Source: Piscicola geometra (taxonomy: Eukaryota; Annelida; Clitellata; Hirudinida; Piscicolidae). Taken from it: a stretch of 64,000 bases of DNA. This document shows, in pieces, positions 1 to 15,116 of this stretch. Location of the stretch: NCBI GenBank assembly GCA_943735955.1, contig OX030956.1:3561912-3625911 (forward strand). Reading direction: 5' to 3'. The notes below the pieces were generated by a model. That model was not told the DNA's origin and did no database searches. It was given only the letters and a program-made list of their open reading frames with translations. Positions within the stretch are counted from its first letter, which is position 1. Each line of letters opens with the position of its first letter. Made by a program: the position numbers and the translations under genes.

Positions 1-3000
1 CTTGAGTATGTTCAAAAACATAAAAAAACTGAAAAAGATGTGATATGATATTTAAGTTACATTTTAATACTCTTTTACGATTATTTCATTTCTGATATCG
101 AAGTCTTTGTCGCCATCAAGCCATTTTTAATATTACTTACACTCGAATATGATCCCGAATTGTAACAAATAAAAACGATTAGTTGTGTAAAATATTAAAA
201 GTAAGAATATTTTTGGGGGGAACATTTTTTTTAATATTCATTTTTTTAATTATTTAATATTGATTAAAATGTATTAATAAAATTTATGTGACTAGGCAAA
301 GCATCCTCTTTCATGTTTCCTAAACTCTAAGCTCTTATTCAACTTTTTTTCATTACGTCAGTTGCAAATATATTCGGAAAGTTAATACTGAGCATTTAGG
401 CAAACATGAATAATATAAAATGTCAGTAAAATGTATAAATTAACTTGAACTTTTTTTTATAATAAAAAATTTAAAAGTTAGTTTAATTTTTAATTTTAAG
501 AATATAAAGTTAAATAGCGTTTAAAATGGGCTATGAACAATTTTTGATCTGCAAGGATATTGTTTTTTCTATCCATTTATGGATCTACTTGTATGATTTT
601 TTTTAAAGTTAATAAATATACAAATTAATGAATACTAACGAAATGTTTTAAACGTTAAATGTTCTACAAAGCAATAGAAACTTTTTCTAATGGAATAAAG
701 ATAGTTAATGTATGATATGCCCATAAAACAATAACACGGAAAAACAAAAAACTAAAATAAAAAATATATAATGATCATGAAAATGTCGAACGTTTTGTAT
801 GCTAATGAGAAATTTGAAATATAAAAAATAATATCTTATCGATTGCCTTTTAATGCTCTCTTTAAAGTTTCAAATGGCTTTTTGTGTTTCATTCATTCTT
901 CGGGTGTTCAGAGAAAAAAACTATCTGCCATGACTACTGGGTAGTTTGAATAGAACAAAAAACGATTTAAGGATAAATAATGAATGTAATTCAAAGCATA
1001 CAATTTTCTTTAAAAAAGATATAATTGTGTCTAAGAATTATTGGTTGCGTGATATTTATGTTCTTTTTTCTAAAATTTATTTTCTTGTCAAAAACAAAAC
1101 AAAAGCGATCACAGATAGAGCGAGATGAACATTTGCCAATATATCTAACGTGACTTATGCTGAGAGTTTTATGAATATACGTGCTAAAACACATCAAAAT
1201 CTTTGAAAAATATGCTTTAATAAAAAAGAAATGAGAATTTAGCATGAGTAAGATGAGAGCAACCTCACTTTAATAATAACCTAATAATACTTCCGCTAAT
1301 TAATATAATGTGCCTTTTAATCTTCAACACGTCATTTGGCGTCCACTCGTGAGGCTTTGTACTCAAATTCATTTCCTAATTGTTTCTGCCTGCTTGTTAA
1401 TACTTTTTTTTCGTATTTAAGAAATAAATACATATTATATCCATCAAAAAGATGATTTTTTTATATATGAATTATTAAGTTATGGTAAGTTTTATATATT
1501 AAAATAAATAAAAACTTATATACGAAACTTTTAATATGCCCTACCTATTAAAAAGTTGAATTTAGGGTTTTCAATTTTTTTAAATCCAAATAATTTTTTC
1601 AAAGTTCAACTTATCATCACAATTAGCCAGTGCAAACGAGACACGCAAACTTTTTTCAAAATATTTAAAATAGACGAAATTGCAAACTCAAATTGAAAAT
1701 AAGTTTAGTTTTTCAAATTAATAGAAAGAATAGTCTTAGGATAATGTAAGTACTTAAAAAAGTAAATTAAAATTATTTTTTAGAAAATATATAGATTATA
1801 AAATTTAGTTAAAGTTATAATGCAACCCCATATTTAAATTCGAAAAAATCAGAAATAAAGCTTTTTCAAGTTTGAGCTTTGATATGAAAATGTTGGATGT
1901 CATTTGGTATACCGGATGATATTTAAATATTGTTCTTACTATTATTGCGACTCTAAAAGGCGATAAATTGCACTTTTAAGTTTTTAAAACAATTTATTTA
2001 TAATAATATGTATAAAAAAAAGAATTACCTCAGAGATAGTGATGCTGCTGATAATGCCAACGTCAAGGGCAATAGTTTTTTACGGACTTTTTGAGATAAA
2101 GGTCGCGGTGTTTAAATGAAAAATTTAATGCAGTTTTGTTTATAGACTTTTTTTCTTTTTATGGGCTTTATTTAAATTTTGTTTCTTACCTCTACCTCAT
2201 CAGTTTTATCACTCGCATATCAGACAATTTAGTGCTTTCGCCTTTGTTTCAAGAGACGTTATTCTCTTAATTCTTTTATTTCTTATGCATATAATTTCTA
2301 GCCTTTTAGTTTTCCGTATAATTTTCTCCAATTTCTTTGATGTCTATTTCACTCAAGGGTCACGGAACAATTTTTTGCCATTTGGCCCTTTTAAGCCTGC
2401 CTATTTCAATCACTAACACTCTCACTCTTTCTGCCCAGAAGATAAATTTGATGATAAATCTTCACGCTCAACCGCCTTGTATGCAACAATTGAAGGGTAT
2501 TTTTTTCGATTTATTTAGAAAAATAATAATAAATGACCGATTACAGAATTCAATCACAAAATTAATTTTATGAAATTTCTTGTAGAGGAAACCCTTCCGA
2601 ATGATTTTGTTTCATTTCAGTTAAATGAAGCAAAAACCAAAACCGAGTGCATTTAAAAGTTCTGGCATTCATTTGAATGTCTTTGAACCTATTGACCGCA
2701 TTACTTAGGTATTCATTCATTTCCTAAAACTTCCAAAAGTATAAAACTAAATGTTTTTATTTCATGTCAGAAATAATAAAACAAGAATTTCAAAAAAAAT
2801 CAAAACATACATAGATAAAAAAATTACATTTAGCTTTGTAACTATTAATTTAAAAAAAATTTTTACAACTAATTTCAAAAGAAGACTTTAAACTCTGTTT
2901 AATTGTATCTTATCTTGATAGAAAACATCTGCAGTCGGACATATTTATTAGGCCACTGTAACCGCGTGATAAAGCATAAATAAGTGCACACAAATATATA

Positions 3001-6000
3001 CACTGTATATTATACATACAGTTAAGTAAAGACTGTATGTAAACCTTTTTTCCCACAAATATATGATATAGATTCGAATGGCACACAACATCATACTACT
3101 AAAGGACAATGCATAACATCCATAGACACGTACATATACACTTTTCGCCTCCACACAAGAGTGCTGACATCTTCTTCTATCCTCCACTCATCGTTTTTGA
3201 ATCCTCACGCTAGCTCGATTTAAACTTCTTACTTCTAAATCCTTTTCTAAGTGTTTTTCCGTGTTAGTTTTCTAGACTTCCTGCACTTTTCATTCAGCTA
3301 ATCTCTAAAATATCCACTTAAATGTGTTTTCAAAAATGTATAACATTTCAACGACATTTATCCATTGAACTTTTTATATAAAGTTACGAGCAATTCAGTT
3401 TAAAGCTATTCATCAACCAACTTCTCAATTCTTAATTCACATTCAATCCATTAGTGAACCTACACAAAAAGGCTGCAACTTGACATTCGCACGCTATTCC
3501 TCTATCAAACTTCTATTCGTGTAATTTTCTATATAACCTATTGACTTGACTTTAAAAGTTTACTTTTTAAATGCTTTAAAATGTTTTCCTCTTTGAAAAT
3601 ACCATTTTCGGCAGTTACCAAAGACATAAAAGCGTTCCCGAAATGGTGCCCTCTTATCCTTATCGAATAAATGAGTGAAACCATACGCACAAAAGACACA
3701 ATGACACGAACTCACACGCACATACAAACATACATATATATACAAAGCTTAAACGCATTCGGATATCTGCTTCCTTTCAAGTTGCAGGAGCTGATTATTT
3801 GGCTATTATCAGTAAAACTTGAATTTTTATTTATTTACAATTCTTATTATTTAAATATTTTCAAAGCTAGGTTTTTATTAAACTATGTGATTCATAAAAA
3901 ATGACCTCAATAAGAACAACTAGGATAGAAAGCCAAGTTTGTATATCTGAAACAAAATTATCTTTTCATTCATATTTTGAATGTAATTATTATTCTTTCA
4001 TTTTAATGCGTTTCATATTACTACGATAAGAGCAGAGCGGTGTCACATGTAATAAAATCTGTTAAAATGCATTAAATACAAATAAAAAATAAATATTAAA
4101 TTCTTAAATTTTATTCTCAAAAGCATAAAAAATACTAGTAATTTAGCTATCAAAAATAATGTGCAACTATAATTCCATCTTGCGCAAAAAGCGGAAGCTT
4201 TGTGAATATATTTTTAAAATAATGTAAAATATAATTTATATTTTAAAACTTACTTAAATTTAAAATTCATTAATTTTTAATTTTAAAATGGATATAAGAA
4301 AAAAGTGAATAAAATATTTAATATCAATTATTTGTGCAAAAATGCTCTCTATATTTATCTTCTAAATTATCAAGTTTCCTTCCTGGTCGACGAAAACTAG
4401 ACATGATAATATACTTGCGTATATCATATAGGGTATATGTAAGTATAAATACAATTACCCATCACATTATCCTATTTCTTGTGATGATGATCGTGGAGTG
4501 AAAGAAAGAGGTGAATGAGAACGGGAGACAGGCATACATAAAGAGTTTATCATGGAAGAGGCGCCATCGAGGACAAAGATTTTTCGTCCGGTTTTCCCGC
4601 TACACAAATATAGAACAATATGAAAATACATTAATGATTAATTCTGAAGAAGATAAAAACCTAAAATAGATCATTTTCCAAAGCAAACTGAGCATAGCAG
4701 TGCATTTCTAAGTTTTCTAAATATAAACTAGTAATTGGGCGCCGCTTTGATTGCCAAGCTAATAATTTGGTAAAAGCTCAAGTTTTTATTTTAAAAAAAG
4801 ATCGTCAAATAATTATTTATTTTTTACATAATTAAATTAATTTTTAAAATCAACATTTTAGTTACTTAAATTTTATTTTAAAAATCCATTTTGATATTTA
4901 AACGATGTTTCATTATTTTTACTTAACTTTTTATTTTTGTTTATTCAACAATAAAAAGTATTTCAAAAGACTTAGTCACACCGATCAAGAATTAAAAAAG
5001 TATACTTATTAATTATATTTACATTAAATTTTTTTATTATTTATTTATAATTTGTAAATACAATTTTCTATTATTATTATTACATTTTATATGGATTTTG
5101 TATACTAATAAAATCTGGTCTGAGCTTATATTCAAGGAATATATTAACTTAATAAATTCTCAATAAGTTTAATTAAGTTTTTATTTCACTGATAAATACG
5201 TTAGTTTAGTATATAGAAGTCGTAGGCTTGATATTATGTATTCGAAATAGGAAAAAAGAATTCCAAAGATAATAATTAGACATACCTATAGTGTATTACC
5301 GCCTGACAAGGAAGAGGATTTTCAGACAGTGAAATGACATAGCCTTAGTGAGTGACGATAAATGGTATTTATGTTGGATAAGGAAGGTATTAAAGAAAAC
5401 ATTAAAAGAGCCCTACTAGAAAATTTCGACTCTTGGGTATCATGTAACATTTCAATATAAAGACTTAAAATAATGAAACAGACTTTAATAACACTAAATT
5501 AGACAAACATTCCTTATCTTAAATTTGTATGCATGACAACACAGGATTCTTCCATGCAAGGATGCTGATGAGATCTTCAACAAGAAGATTACGATGGGGA
5601 TTGTGGTGGTATTGGTGGTAGAATTAATGCAGCTGGTTGTGTTTAAAACAGAAATATGATTTTTATTTATCCTTAAATTTGACGAAATTTCATCTTACAT
5701 TGTTATAATCTCCGCAAGCAAACTCAGACTCATAGTGAAGAAAATTGTGAAACTAAAACCATTCAAACTTTTTCACACTTGTCAGTTCTCTAATGAGAAT
5801 TGAGACAACAGTTGTTTCACGTCTTACGTCTACTTTAGTGAGTCTCAAACGTTTCTTTATGTGTGTAAAATAAATAAAAAGTTAGAAATTTCCAAAAAGT
5901 TCGGAGAGAAGAGTTTTGAAAGTAAATTCATAAACGGGAGTTTCATGCTTCCGATCAGTGTGAAGATTTGTCCCCTTCGAAGCGGAAAAAAGTTCTGTGA

Positions 6001-7244
6001 TCTTTATTGAATTTTTGATTTTGTGTGCTAGATGTGCCCTTGTGTGTTGGTGAAAAAAAAACCAATTGTTGATGTGTTCCTACTTTCAGAAAATTATATT
6101 TTCAAACAAACAAACAGAATATCTTTTGAAATGAATGTTTATAAAATTGAATTAACTAATCATACTAAAAGAAATGCACTTGAATAAAGTGTACAATGAA
6201 TATTCGTTGAAAGAATGAACACTACCACTAAGAGAAAACAATGGTAAAACACAAAAGAAGCGCTTAACGACTGCGTTAATGGTTAACATTTCTAGGCATC
6301 GAAATAAACGTACAACGTATGAAGGGTACGCACCTATTTATATAATAAAGCGTACGCCCCCTTGAGAGAATTGGAGCGAAAGTTGAATTTTTGTTGATTG
6401 TCTTTTGACTTGTTTTAGAGGGAGTCTTGACGTGAGATTTTGTAGTAAGTTGCTGCGTGAAACTTGTTGAATGAAAGTTAGTATTAACAACGTGTGAATG
6501 CATTGTTGACAAAAACTTAAAAATTATAATTTTTCATATTTTTTAAAATAAAAAAATTGAATTTTGTAAAGGCGGGTTTCCTTTTAAGTTGATTTTTTAG
6601 TGATATATTTAGCGAAGCAAAGAAATGTCATATTTTCATTGTTATTATTTCCAAGAATCGTCATTTGTTATTTGAGTTTTATTACTGTTTGCATTACGTG
6701 TCTCAAGTTAATTCGTTTAATTCTTTACAAACCAAATTTTTCACTTACTTTTCTCGGAATTACAATACTTACTTGGTTAAAGGCTTTATAACTTTTTTCA
6801 AAGGTTTCAAAATTCAAATTGATACAATCAGTTTATGTTTTCAGAGTTATTAAATAATACTTTTTTATAATGCTTTTGTTAGGCCCAGTTAAAAATCCAG
6901 AATTAATGGCGCTTTGTCAGGTGAATTTTACTCAACGCCAAATTATAAAAAAGTCGATAATATTCTTTTTCTTTTTTTCTTTAAATCTGTTTCATTAAAA
7001 TTATTTTATAAATTAACTCCCATTGCAAGGAGAATTCCTTGTAAAATAAATTTCTATAATTTCTTTCAAGACGTCAGTTAACAGTTTTTATGTTTTTTAT
7101 GTTTTTATTTGATAACACATTGTTTGTGAATTAGCTTAATTATTCTGGAATTTGAATGTAATTGACCTTTTTAATAAACTTGTTACTTAGTCTATGGCAT
7201 CGCATTTATAAACACTTTGAGCTATTTAATGATAATTTATTGAT

Positions 7245-7315
7245 AAAGTGCATTTAAACTTTTTAATTTAATTTTAATTAAAAGAAAAAGTTTAAATATT
7301 AAAGTGCATTTAAAC
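7245..7315. repeat. 15-bp direct repeat enclosing a small AT hairpin
   Basis: AAAGTGCATTTAAAC occurs at 7245-7259 and again at 7301-7315. The 41 bases between them, together with the end of the first copy, contain an inverted repeat (AAACTTTTT pairing with AAAAAGTTT). The second copy touches the SINE head that starts at 7316. The layout resembles a small fold-back insertion between target-site copies, or target DNA duplicated by an earlier insertion. Confidence 0.5.
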
Positions 7316-7520
7316 GGCAATGGATATATGGTTAAGACGCATGAACGTTGGACCGAATGTCATGAGTTCGATTCCTACCATTGCTTGATAGCTAGCGTGT
7401 CGTGGACTGTGGAACCGTCTCGTGGAAGTAAAAGCCACAAAAAACAAACATGAGAAGATGAATGTTACTCATGTAAAAGACTATGTCAATGTGCTAAAAG
7501 CAATAAAACGGCGAGAGAGA
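7316..7520 (+). mobile_element. tRNA-derived SINE
   Basis: The head looks like a decayed tRNA. GGCAATG at 7316 pairs with CATTGCT about 65 bases later as an acceptor-like stem. A TGGTTAAGACG stretch resembles an A box, and GAGTTCGATTCC is a close match to the B box. A unique body follows (GTGTCGTGGACTGTGG region, then CGTGGAAGT), ending near an AATAAAACGGCGAG stretch. The D and anticodon arms do not fold well, so this is read as a SINE head rather than a working tRNA. The 3' end is approximate. Confidence 0.55.
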
Positions 7521-10500
7521 AAATAATTTTCATGAAAACGCAAAACACTAGAAAGTTGAAAAAGAAAAAACTTAAATCCTAGGACATAGAAGACAAATAA
7601 ATTTGTTTCAAATAAATATTTATAAAATAAGAAAAAAAGTTAATCCAAAACCAATTAATAGTCTTTAGTTTATTCATTACTCTTTCATCACATTTATATA
7701 TTTTTTAAAATTCTATTTTTAGCTCAAAATTTAATGATAAAAGGTTTTTCTATTTAAAAGTAGAGAATTCTTACTTCTATTTTTAGTTCGAGAGTTTGAT
7801 TATTTCAAAGCTCTATTTGAAACAATAATTTCATTGTTTTCAAATGCATAAAAAGGTTTATTAAACAGCTTTTTTAGATTTATCTAATGAAGAGCGGTTT
7901 AATGTGCCTTACAAGTGAGTAGATTGCATTGGAACGCTTGAAAGAGCAAATTAACGGAAAACTAATGAAGAAAAGAAAAGAGTAGTTAGATAAAGATGGC
8001 TTTTAACTTAAATTATTTTCGATGAATATATCTTTTTTAATGTTTTTGAATCATATTAGTAGCATTTTTAAAGTTTTTTGTTTTGAATTGAAGCTTTTTT
8101 TAGTGTTTTGAACCAATGCTGAAATTTTTTAACAATCGAAATTTTCAGAAGCCCGCTATAATTATGTTTAATGACTGAAACTTTGAAAAATTTCCAACGC
8201 TTGACTACACCTTCATACGTATTTTGCTAATTGACTTGAGGTGTAACACTGACACTTGAAGCTCATACATTCTCTAATACTAGTGTTTCTTATGCTGATA
8301 TGTTTTTGAAATTATGAATTATTCATATATAATTGTCCTCCCACAATAAGAATAATTTTATGTTAGTGTGATACAAGATGGAAATAATATTTATTTGTAT
8401 AACGTAGTGTCGATAAGTCAATCGATACTCTAGAAAGAATTCTTGACATCTGATAGATAGGTGTGAATGTCACATCGATTATCTGCCGGTACATCTTTTA
8501 GGCATCTAGAATATTAGAAATAAATTGGATTTTTTTATAATTTGTTTTTATGATTTTAACGAAAAAGTTTAAATAGAAAATCTCTAGATAAATGGAATAA
8601 TTTATTTTTAAAGTTAGCAATTCCAAAGTTTAAAAAAACAATTACTTAGAAAGCTGAAACAGATTTACTAGATTTATACTTTTATAATGGAAATAGTTCA
8701 GGTAAAAATTATTCCGGATATTGTCAATATTTCTTTTTATCTTTAGATCTAAATATAGTTTTTGTTTCATTATAAGTCTAACAATAAAAATTGTCAAAAT
8801 TATTAATCGTAAAACTAATTTTCATTAATTTTTTTTAAAGCAAAAAATTGTTGAATAAAAGCTTTACTTGACTCAAGCAATGGATTTCTCTAGAAAAACG
8901 GCATCCTTCTTAGAATCAGCAATCTCGATGTTTTTGCTGATTTATTCTTTCGACACATTTTTAATTTCTGTATCAGCCTTTCAAGGTTTTGTGAATATTC
9001 CTACGTTTTTCTTAATGCTGCTATTTGTCATTTATGCCTCTTTTTTTTGCCTCCAGAGTTCCATATTCCTTCCTTTTTGTGCGACTGGTATGATTAATTG
9101 TACTTTTCGCTATTTATCCAATACCTAACTACCTATAATAAATTATCTCTAAGATTTTTTCGTAAATGTTAATATGCATATTGTATTCCAAATCAGATAT
9201 ATGATAGCAACTTCAATACATTTTCGTCATAGGTTTCTTTGACATTGTGTTTTATGCTAATCTCAAATATATTTTTCTGTCTGTTTTCTGGTTCTATAAG
9301 TCAGTTAGATACATTAGAAATATATATTTTTTATAAATTCACATTTTTTAGAATCATTTTAAAATCCAAATAGATTCCAAAAATGTGTGTACTCAATTCT
9401 GTTTTTGAACAAAATCATTAACTTAAGATAATGTTTGCCATCTACGCGATGATAATGTCATTATTGCTTTTTAGTGTTTGTTGAAACAACAGAAGTAACT
9501 CACAAACCTGCTTAGATTAAAACGACACAGGTAAGATAACAAAAGAAATATGACGAACACGATGAATTAACGAAAGTTTAATAATAACAAAAGTCATGAT
9601 TCAGCCTAATATTGTGTTTGTTTTTGATTATGAAAATCATCGATCATTTTTCTGGATATTTAAAAAAATTCATAACTTCATAAAACTGTAAAAATCCTTT
9701 GCATTATATTTAGAACCTTCAAAAAATTTAAAATCTTAAAAGTATTTTAATAACAAAACTGAATGCATTTCAAATAAAAACAATGAGATGCTCGTCAACG
9801 AGAAAAGCCTGGTTATCTATCCATCACCGTTATCAGTATAATCACAAACATCTTCATTTTCTTCACGGTCTCTGAAAAGACTTTTTTGCTTAGGTTTTTG
9901 ATGCTTTCTTTATATTTTACTTTTTATCAATACATCGAGCATAAAGTTAATGAATTTCCATAGATTTCCGAGACCAATAGGATAGTTTTTATTTGTTTTT
10001 AATTAACCTGAGAACACTTAATTTCTTTTAAAAGAATTTTTTTTGAAAATAAATTTCCCTAATGTTTATTTAATGTAAAGTTATATATTTTAAATAATAA
10101 ATTGTTTAGCTAATTTTTAAACTGCATTTTTCGTTAAGCCTAATATAACACACATACATACACCAAAACTACACATAAACACATCAAAACACTCAATTGG
10201 GGAAAACCCAAAGTAGATTTTCTTGGAAAAAGAATCCAATAGTATAAATCTGCTGATTGTGTTAGCATATCATATAAAAAAATAAAAAATTCTCATCACT
10301 AATGAGGTTTTTATTATAATTTTCATCCTATCTATAAGTCACATTTCTATGATTAGCGTGCTCAATGTGAAAACGGATTATATTTAGTATAAAACAAGAA
10401 TTATTTATTTAATATATAGTAAAAATCTTTAGTTTAAGGTGTTTAACCACTGCATGCTTTTCGATCTCTTTAGCGGCTTATATTAATATGTTTATTTATA

Positions 10501-13500
10501 ATATTTTAAAAGTCTTTTAGTTGTACATCATCGGAAGATTTATCTAAGAATAATTCTATTTAAATGCCAAATGGTTAATATTTTCATTAAAAAAATATAA
10601 TAAAACGTTAAAATAAGATTGATTACAAGTTTCATAGAAAAAAGTTTTTTCTCAGTTTTTTCTTTAAAATATAAATTGAATCTTTGAGTTTTTACAAACA
10701 ATTTAAATTTTTTCAAACTTTCAGAGTAAAATTTGTTATACTTTTTAATATTAAATTCTTTTTTTAGTGTCTCTTTATAATTTATTTTTTTATTTTCAAG
10801 ATTATATTTAACAGCAATTTATAGATTTTTCTTTTATAAATAATTAACTTAATTGAAAATAGATAATTAGAACTCTCAAAAAGATGTTTGAAGAGTGGAA
10901 ATAATATATATATGGATAGAAGCTCTTGAGTGTTTGTACAGTCATCCTGAGAAAGTCAATAAATTATTATCATACATTTCCATGCATAGTGATAAATTTA
11001 ACAAAAATAAATATAAACGTATTGAGGGATGAAAAATTTATTTCAACTATTTCACATATTTAAAAAACTCCCGGTTCTTATAACTGTTTTTAACTATCTT
11101 CTGTTTTCACTATAAAATATTTTACTTTAAAATAATTCCCCCTAAAACCTCAAAGAAAAATCTTTGAAAAAAAGTAGTGGTGATGATAGAGATTGTTTGT
11201 AAACCCTTTAAACGTTTGTTGATTCTTGGGCGAAGTTGAAGAGGCCAGTCTACGTCATTTTGGATGCACGTTTGTGTATTTTTGAGTACGTCTAAGCTTC
11301 TTCTATTTGTCTGTTCTGATAGCATTAAATGTATGTGTAAATATCTGTGTTTGCATAGATGGGTAGCTTTGCATTTGGCTGTACCTTCATTTAAATTTAT
11401 TATGCGACTGGGAAAATAAAAGTTGAAGTAAGATGTTTGTTCTGAGTGTGTTTTGTTTGCCGTGTGTTTTTGTGTGCGGGAAAAGGTTAATGTACGTGTG
11501 AATAACCTATTTCAACTTAAGTGTGCATTTCTGAATAATACTTGTACTTACTACTCCTTAGAATGAACATTTAAAACTTTTTCGCATACCTCTAAGGCGT
11601 TTTTCAAAATAGTTTAATAATATTTTTGCAGACTGTGCCTTTAATGTTTCAAACTTTGAAGCATCTTGATCACTTTATTATTGCTAGACCTTATAGCCGT
11701 TAAAGAATAACTCGCTGAAGTTAATCTTCACACTGAGATACTGTATTGCTTGAGCATCACCAGCCTAAATTGCCATTTTCAATGATATATGGTTGTTGCT
11801 TACAATTATACTCGTGCATGAATTATACATTCTTTTTAACGGGGTTATGCTCTTTGCGTCTATGCGGCGTGATTTTTGCAATATTTTGAAATTTTGTATT
11901 ATTGCATATCCACTTTTCTGTCGCAATGCATAAACAATCTTGAAACTTTATCTCCTACACAGCTAGTTTATTTTGTATTATTTGATTTATGGACCTCTAG
12001 TTCAAAGCTCTTTTAAAGTGCTTTCACGCTCCATTAAGTAGTCTACAGCAGTCGGATCAGATAATAATTATAAAAAAGCTATTAATTTAAATTAGTTAAA
12101 GCTATTTGAGTTTTACTGCGTTATAAAATTGCTTCGTAATAAGAAAAATATTCACTAAACTTATTCAATTCGAAAACTCTTAAAATTACTTTTGACCTCT
12201 CTAATCCATCGTTGGTTGTCATTTTGATGTGTGCTTCATGGTTTTTTAAAATCATTTTTAAGAGCTGATCAAATTAAACAAAGAAGTGTGTTATTATATT
12301 TTAGCATTGAAAGATTTTGGTTGAGTTATTTCTTTTTTATTTTTGTGATTTCATAAATGTAAATATTTATGCACATTATCAGTATTTCTAAACAGAAAAG
12401 ATAGTCAGCACTTAAAATAATAATAATAAAAACATGAATATTTTTTTTTATATAAGAAGCTTGAATTTTTTTATTCAGTCTCATTTTCAATAATTTAATG
12501 AATTTTTTTTCGACGAGAGCTTTGCCGATAATCCGATTAGGTTACGAATAGGTGTAAATTATTCTTTTTGTATTCTTTATACTAATGACAATTATATTAG
12601 AAAATAATATTTGTAATTATTTATAGTATTAGTTATAGTGGTAGCTGTTGTAATCTTGGTAGTAATAGTGGTGGCATGGGAGCAGTACAAGTGGCTGGGA
12701 GAATGTCGAGTTGAAAGCAAACATGCAAAAAATGAGCCTTTAATTGCTTTGTACACATCCCATCCTTTCCCGTCTGGTTTTCTCCATCCATAAATCTATA
12801 TTTCAATCTATATTTTTATCTTCGTATTTTTATATCAATGTTTTAAATAGCATATTTATCAATATTTTCATATGTATTAATATAAATATCATCCTTCTTA
12901 ACAACTAAATACAAGTCTAGAGTTTTTCGACCTTTTGAAAATTCATAAGAATTATGAGTTATTTGTTCTTTTAGAAATAAGTTTTTTTCCAAGAGTTTAG
13001 AGCAATAAATTATATTTTCATCAACTTATGCATGTTTAGATTTTCAAATAACAGTTTTAGGAATTTTTGTTTGTTTGCTTACCCATGATCTTGGCACGTC
13101 CCTGCTGCAGAGATGATGGTAATACATTTGATGATGATAACGATTATAATTTATATACCTGCATATATTTAATTTTAATATGAATTACTAACTATTATTT
13201 AAATTTAAAAAATGATTAAACCATTGTGAGAATAGTTTATAAAAAATATTTTATTTTCTTGCAAACTATAATTAAATGAAAAAAACAACACTGAATTTTT
13301 TTAAATATATAGTATGGACCTGAAAACCGATGATTCTTTTTTTAGATGTTTTATTATCATATATTCAGAAAAAAATGCGTTCTCTGTACATGCCAATACA
13401 TCCATACGACTGACGCGTCCCACCATTTGCGATTCAATATTTCCAAAGAATGGCTCATATATCTAAGTTATTTCTCACTTTCAATCTTCCACTTCATATA

Positions 13501-15116
13501 TTATTATCAAACATCTTTCTAAAAGTGCTTCTTCAAAGCTATCTTTTCTGCCGAAGATTTATTTACTATTGATTCTTATCATGTACACTTTATTGAAATA
13601 TATATCTTAAATATCCCATTGTATATTCCCAAATTTTTTTTTACTGTTGATATTTTAAATTCTTTGCGTTTCAGCCTGCTCTAGTCACTAATCATAAGTT
13701 TAATTTAAACTTAAAATAGTTGTTTAATTTCTACTTAATTATATAATTGAATTCCACTTCACTAAAAACGGTCAATCAACGTTTAACCTTGCGAGCAACA
13801 TAACTTACACGACTATGCAAGTCTTTCGACTTTTAAGCACCTAGGCATATAAATAACACAGAATAATCAAATCGTTAGACCTCCGCAATCCAATTGTTAT
13901 TTATCTGTATTAAACAATGCTAAAATTAACTTTTATTGTTTTTTACTGCAATAAATTCTTGTTACACTTTTAATATTCACAAAAAGGCCTCTGTTGCACA
14001 ATGACTATCATGATCATAATTACTTGCTTGTCTTTTTGGTCATTAATCTTTTCAGCATTGTAGTTATCTTAGAATTTTTTATTCAAACTGTTTGAACATT
14101 CATTTTGCAATCAATAAAAAAAATCAAAATTCAGTCAATATAAACTAATATTACTTGAATTGCAATTCAATCTAACACTTCTGAGGCCTAAAAAGATAAA
14201 AATAATTCTAACTAAACAAAATTATAAATATTTTATTAATTAAATTTGGAAAAATTATTTCTGACTTTAATTTACCTAAAGTTAAATATAAAAATTATAT
14301 ATATAAAAAATGTCACTGTAAGCTGATTCTAGTCACAATTAACTAAAGCACAGATTGGAAACAATAAGATGTTTTTATTGCACAGAAATTCAATTATTAC
14401 ATTACTCGCACGAGGCATAAAGAAGCGTGATAATGCTGGCTAAGAGCACCAGTATGTGTTTCGCTAAGATTTATGAAGTAAACCCAAGTTATTTTTGTAA
14501 ATATTCTAGTCTTTTTCGGGAATTTCCTTTTATAAATCAAATTTAATGAAAATAAATAAATTGCAATAAATGGATCAAATAAACACAATAAAATTTAATA
14601 AACTGATAGAAAAAGGTTCAGTTACGATATTCATTCTAGTGACTATTTTATTAGTAGATAAAGTGTTTTTATATTCTAAAAAGCTTTAAAAGCTTTGCCC
14701 TAAGAAATAAAACCTTTTTAAAGAAAACATATAAAACTGCATGTATGAAAAAGAAATTAAGAACTTAAAATGATTTCATTTTTCGTATTTAAATATTCAA
14801 GTTCAATACAATTTTCTTTATTGTTTTAAAAGTAATTAAATTTCTACTCAGGCGTCATTTTAGTTAAGTCCTGGAAAAGCAATAGTAATAAAAAATGTAT
14901 GAAATAAAGATTCCAAGATTCAATAAAATATATTATAAAATATATTATAATTTAAATAAAATACTTTTATTATAATAGTGTATATATTGAATTATATTGC
15001 ATATGAGTATTATATTTAAATGTTTTAGTTAAAGAAAAAAAAATTTTTTTTTTGCAGTTTTCAATTTTGGATTTTAATTTAAAACTCTTTGGTAATTTAG
15101 AAAAAACTTGAAAATC

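Larger units (their letters stand above)
1..15057. other. Gene-poor upstream region
   Basis: About 15 kb of AT-rich sequence in which I see no supportable coding gene on either strand. Open frames here are short, lack recognisable motifs, and have the hydrophobic or Lys/Asn-rich make-up expected from AT-rich noise. It holds one tRNA-derived SINE near 7.3 kb and a repeat pair beside it. A good acceptor (pyrimidine run then GCAG) ends at 15,057, just before the first coding exon of the teneurin gene. Non-coding 5' exons and the promoter of that gene therefore probably lie in this region, but I cannot place them. Confidence 0.6.

Noticed and set aside
6276..6512. 78-codon Ser/Thr/Asn-rich minus-strand frame
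   Set aside because: Composition is slightly coding-like, but there is no partner exon, motif or splice context that I can support.
7316..7390. Functional tRNA gene
   Set aside because: Acceptor stem and B box are present, but D and anticodon arms do not form; a SINE-like body follows.
8868..9128. 86-codon hydrophobic frame
   Set aside because: No motif, AT-rich composition, non-ATG start; looks like chance.
11122..11325. 67-codon minus-strand frame (MLSEQTNRRSLDVL...)
   Set aside because: Somewhat coding-like at its start but falls into AT-rich sequence; no donor or neighbouring exon found.
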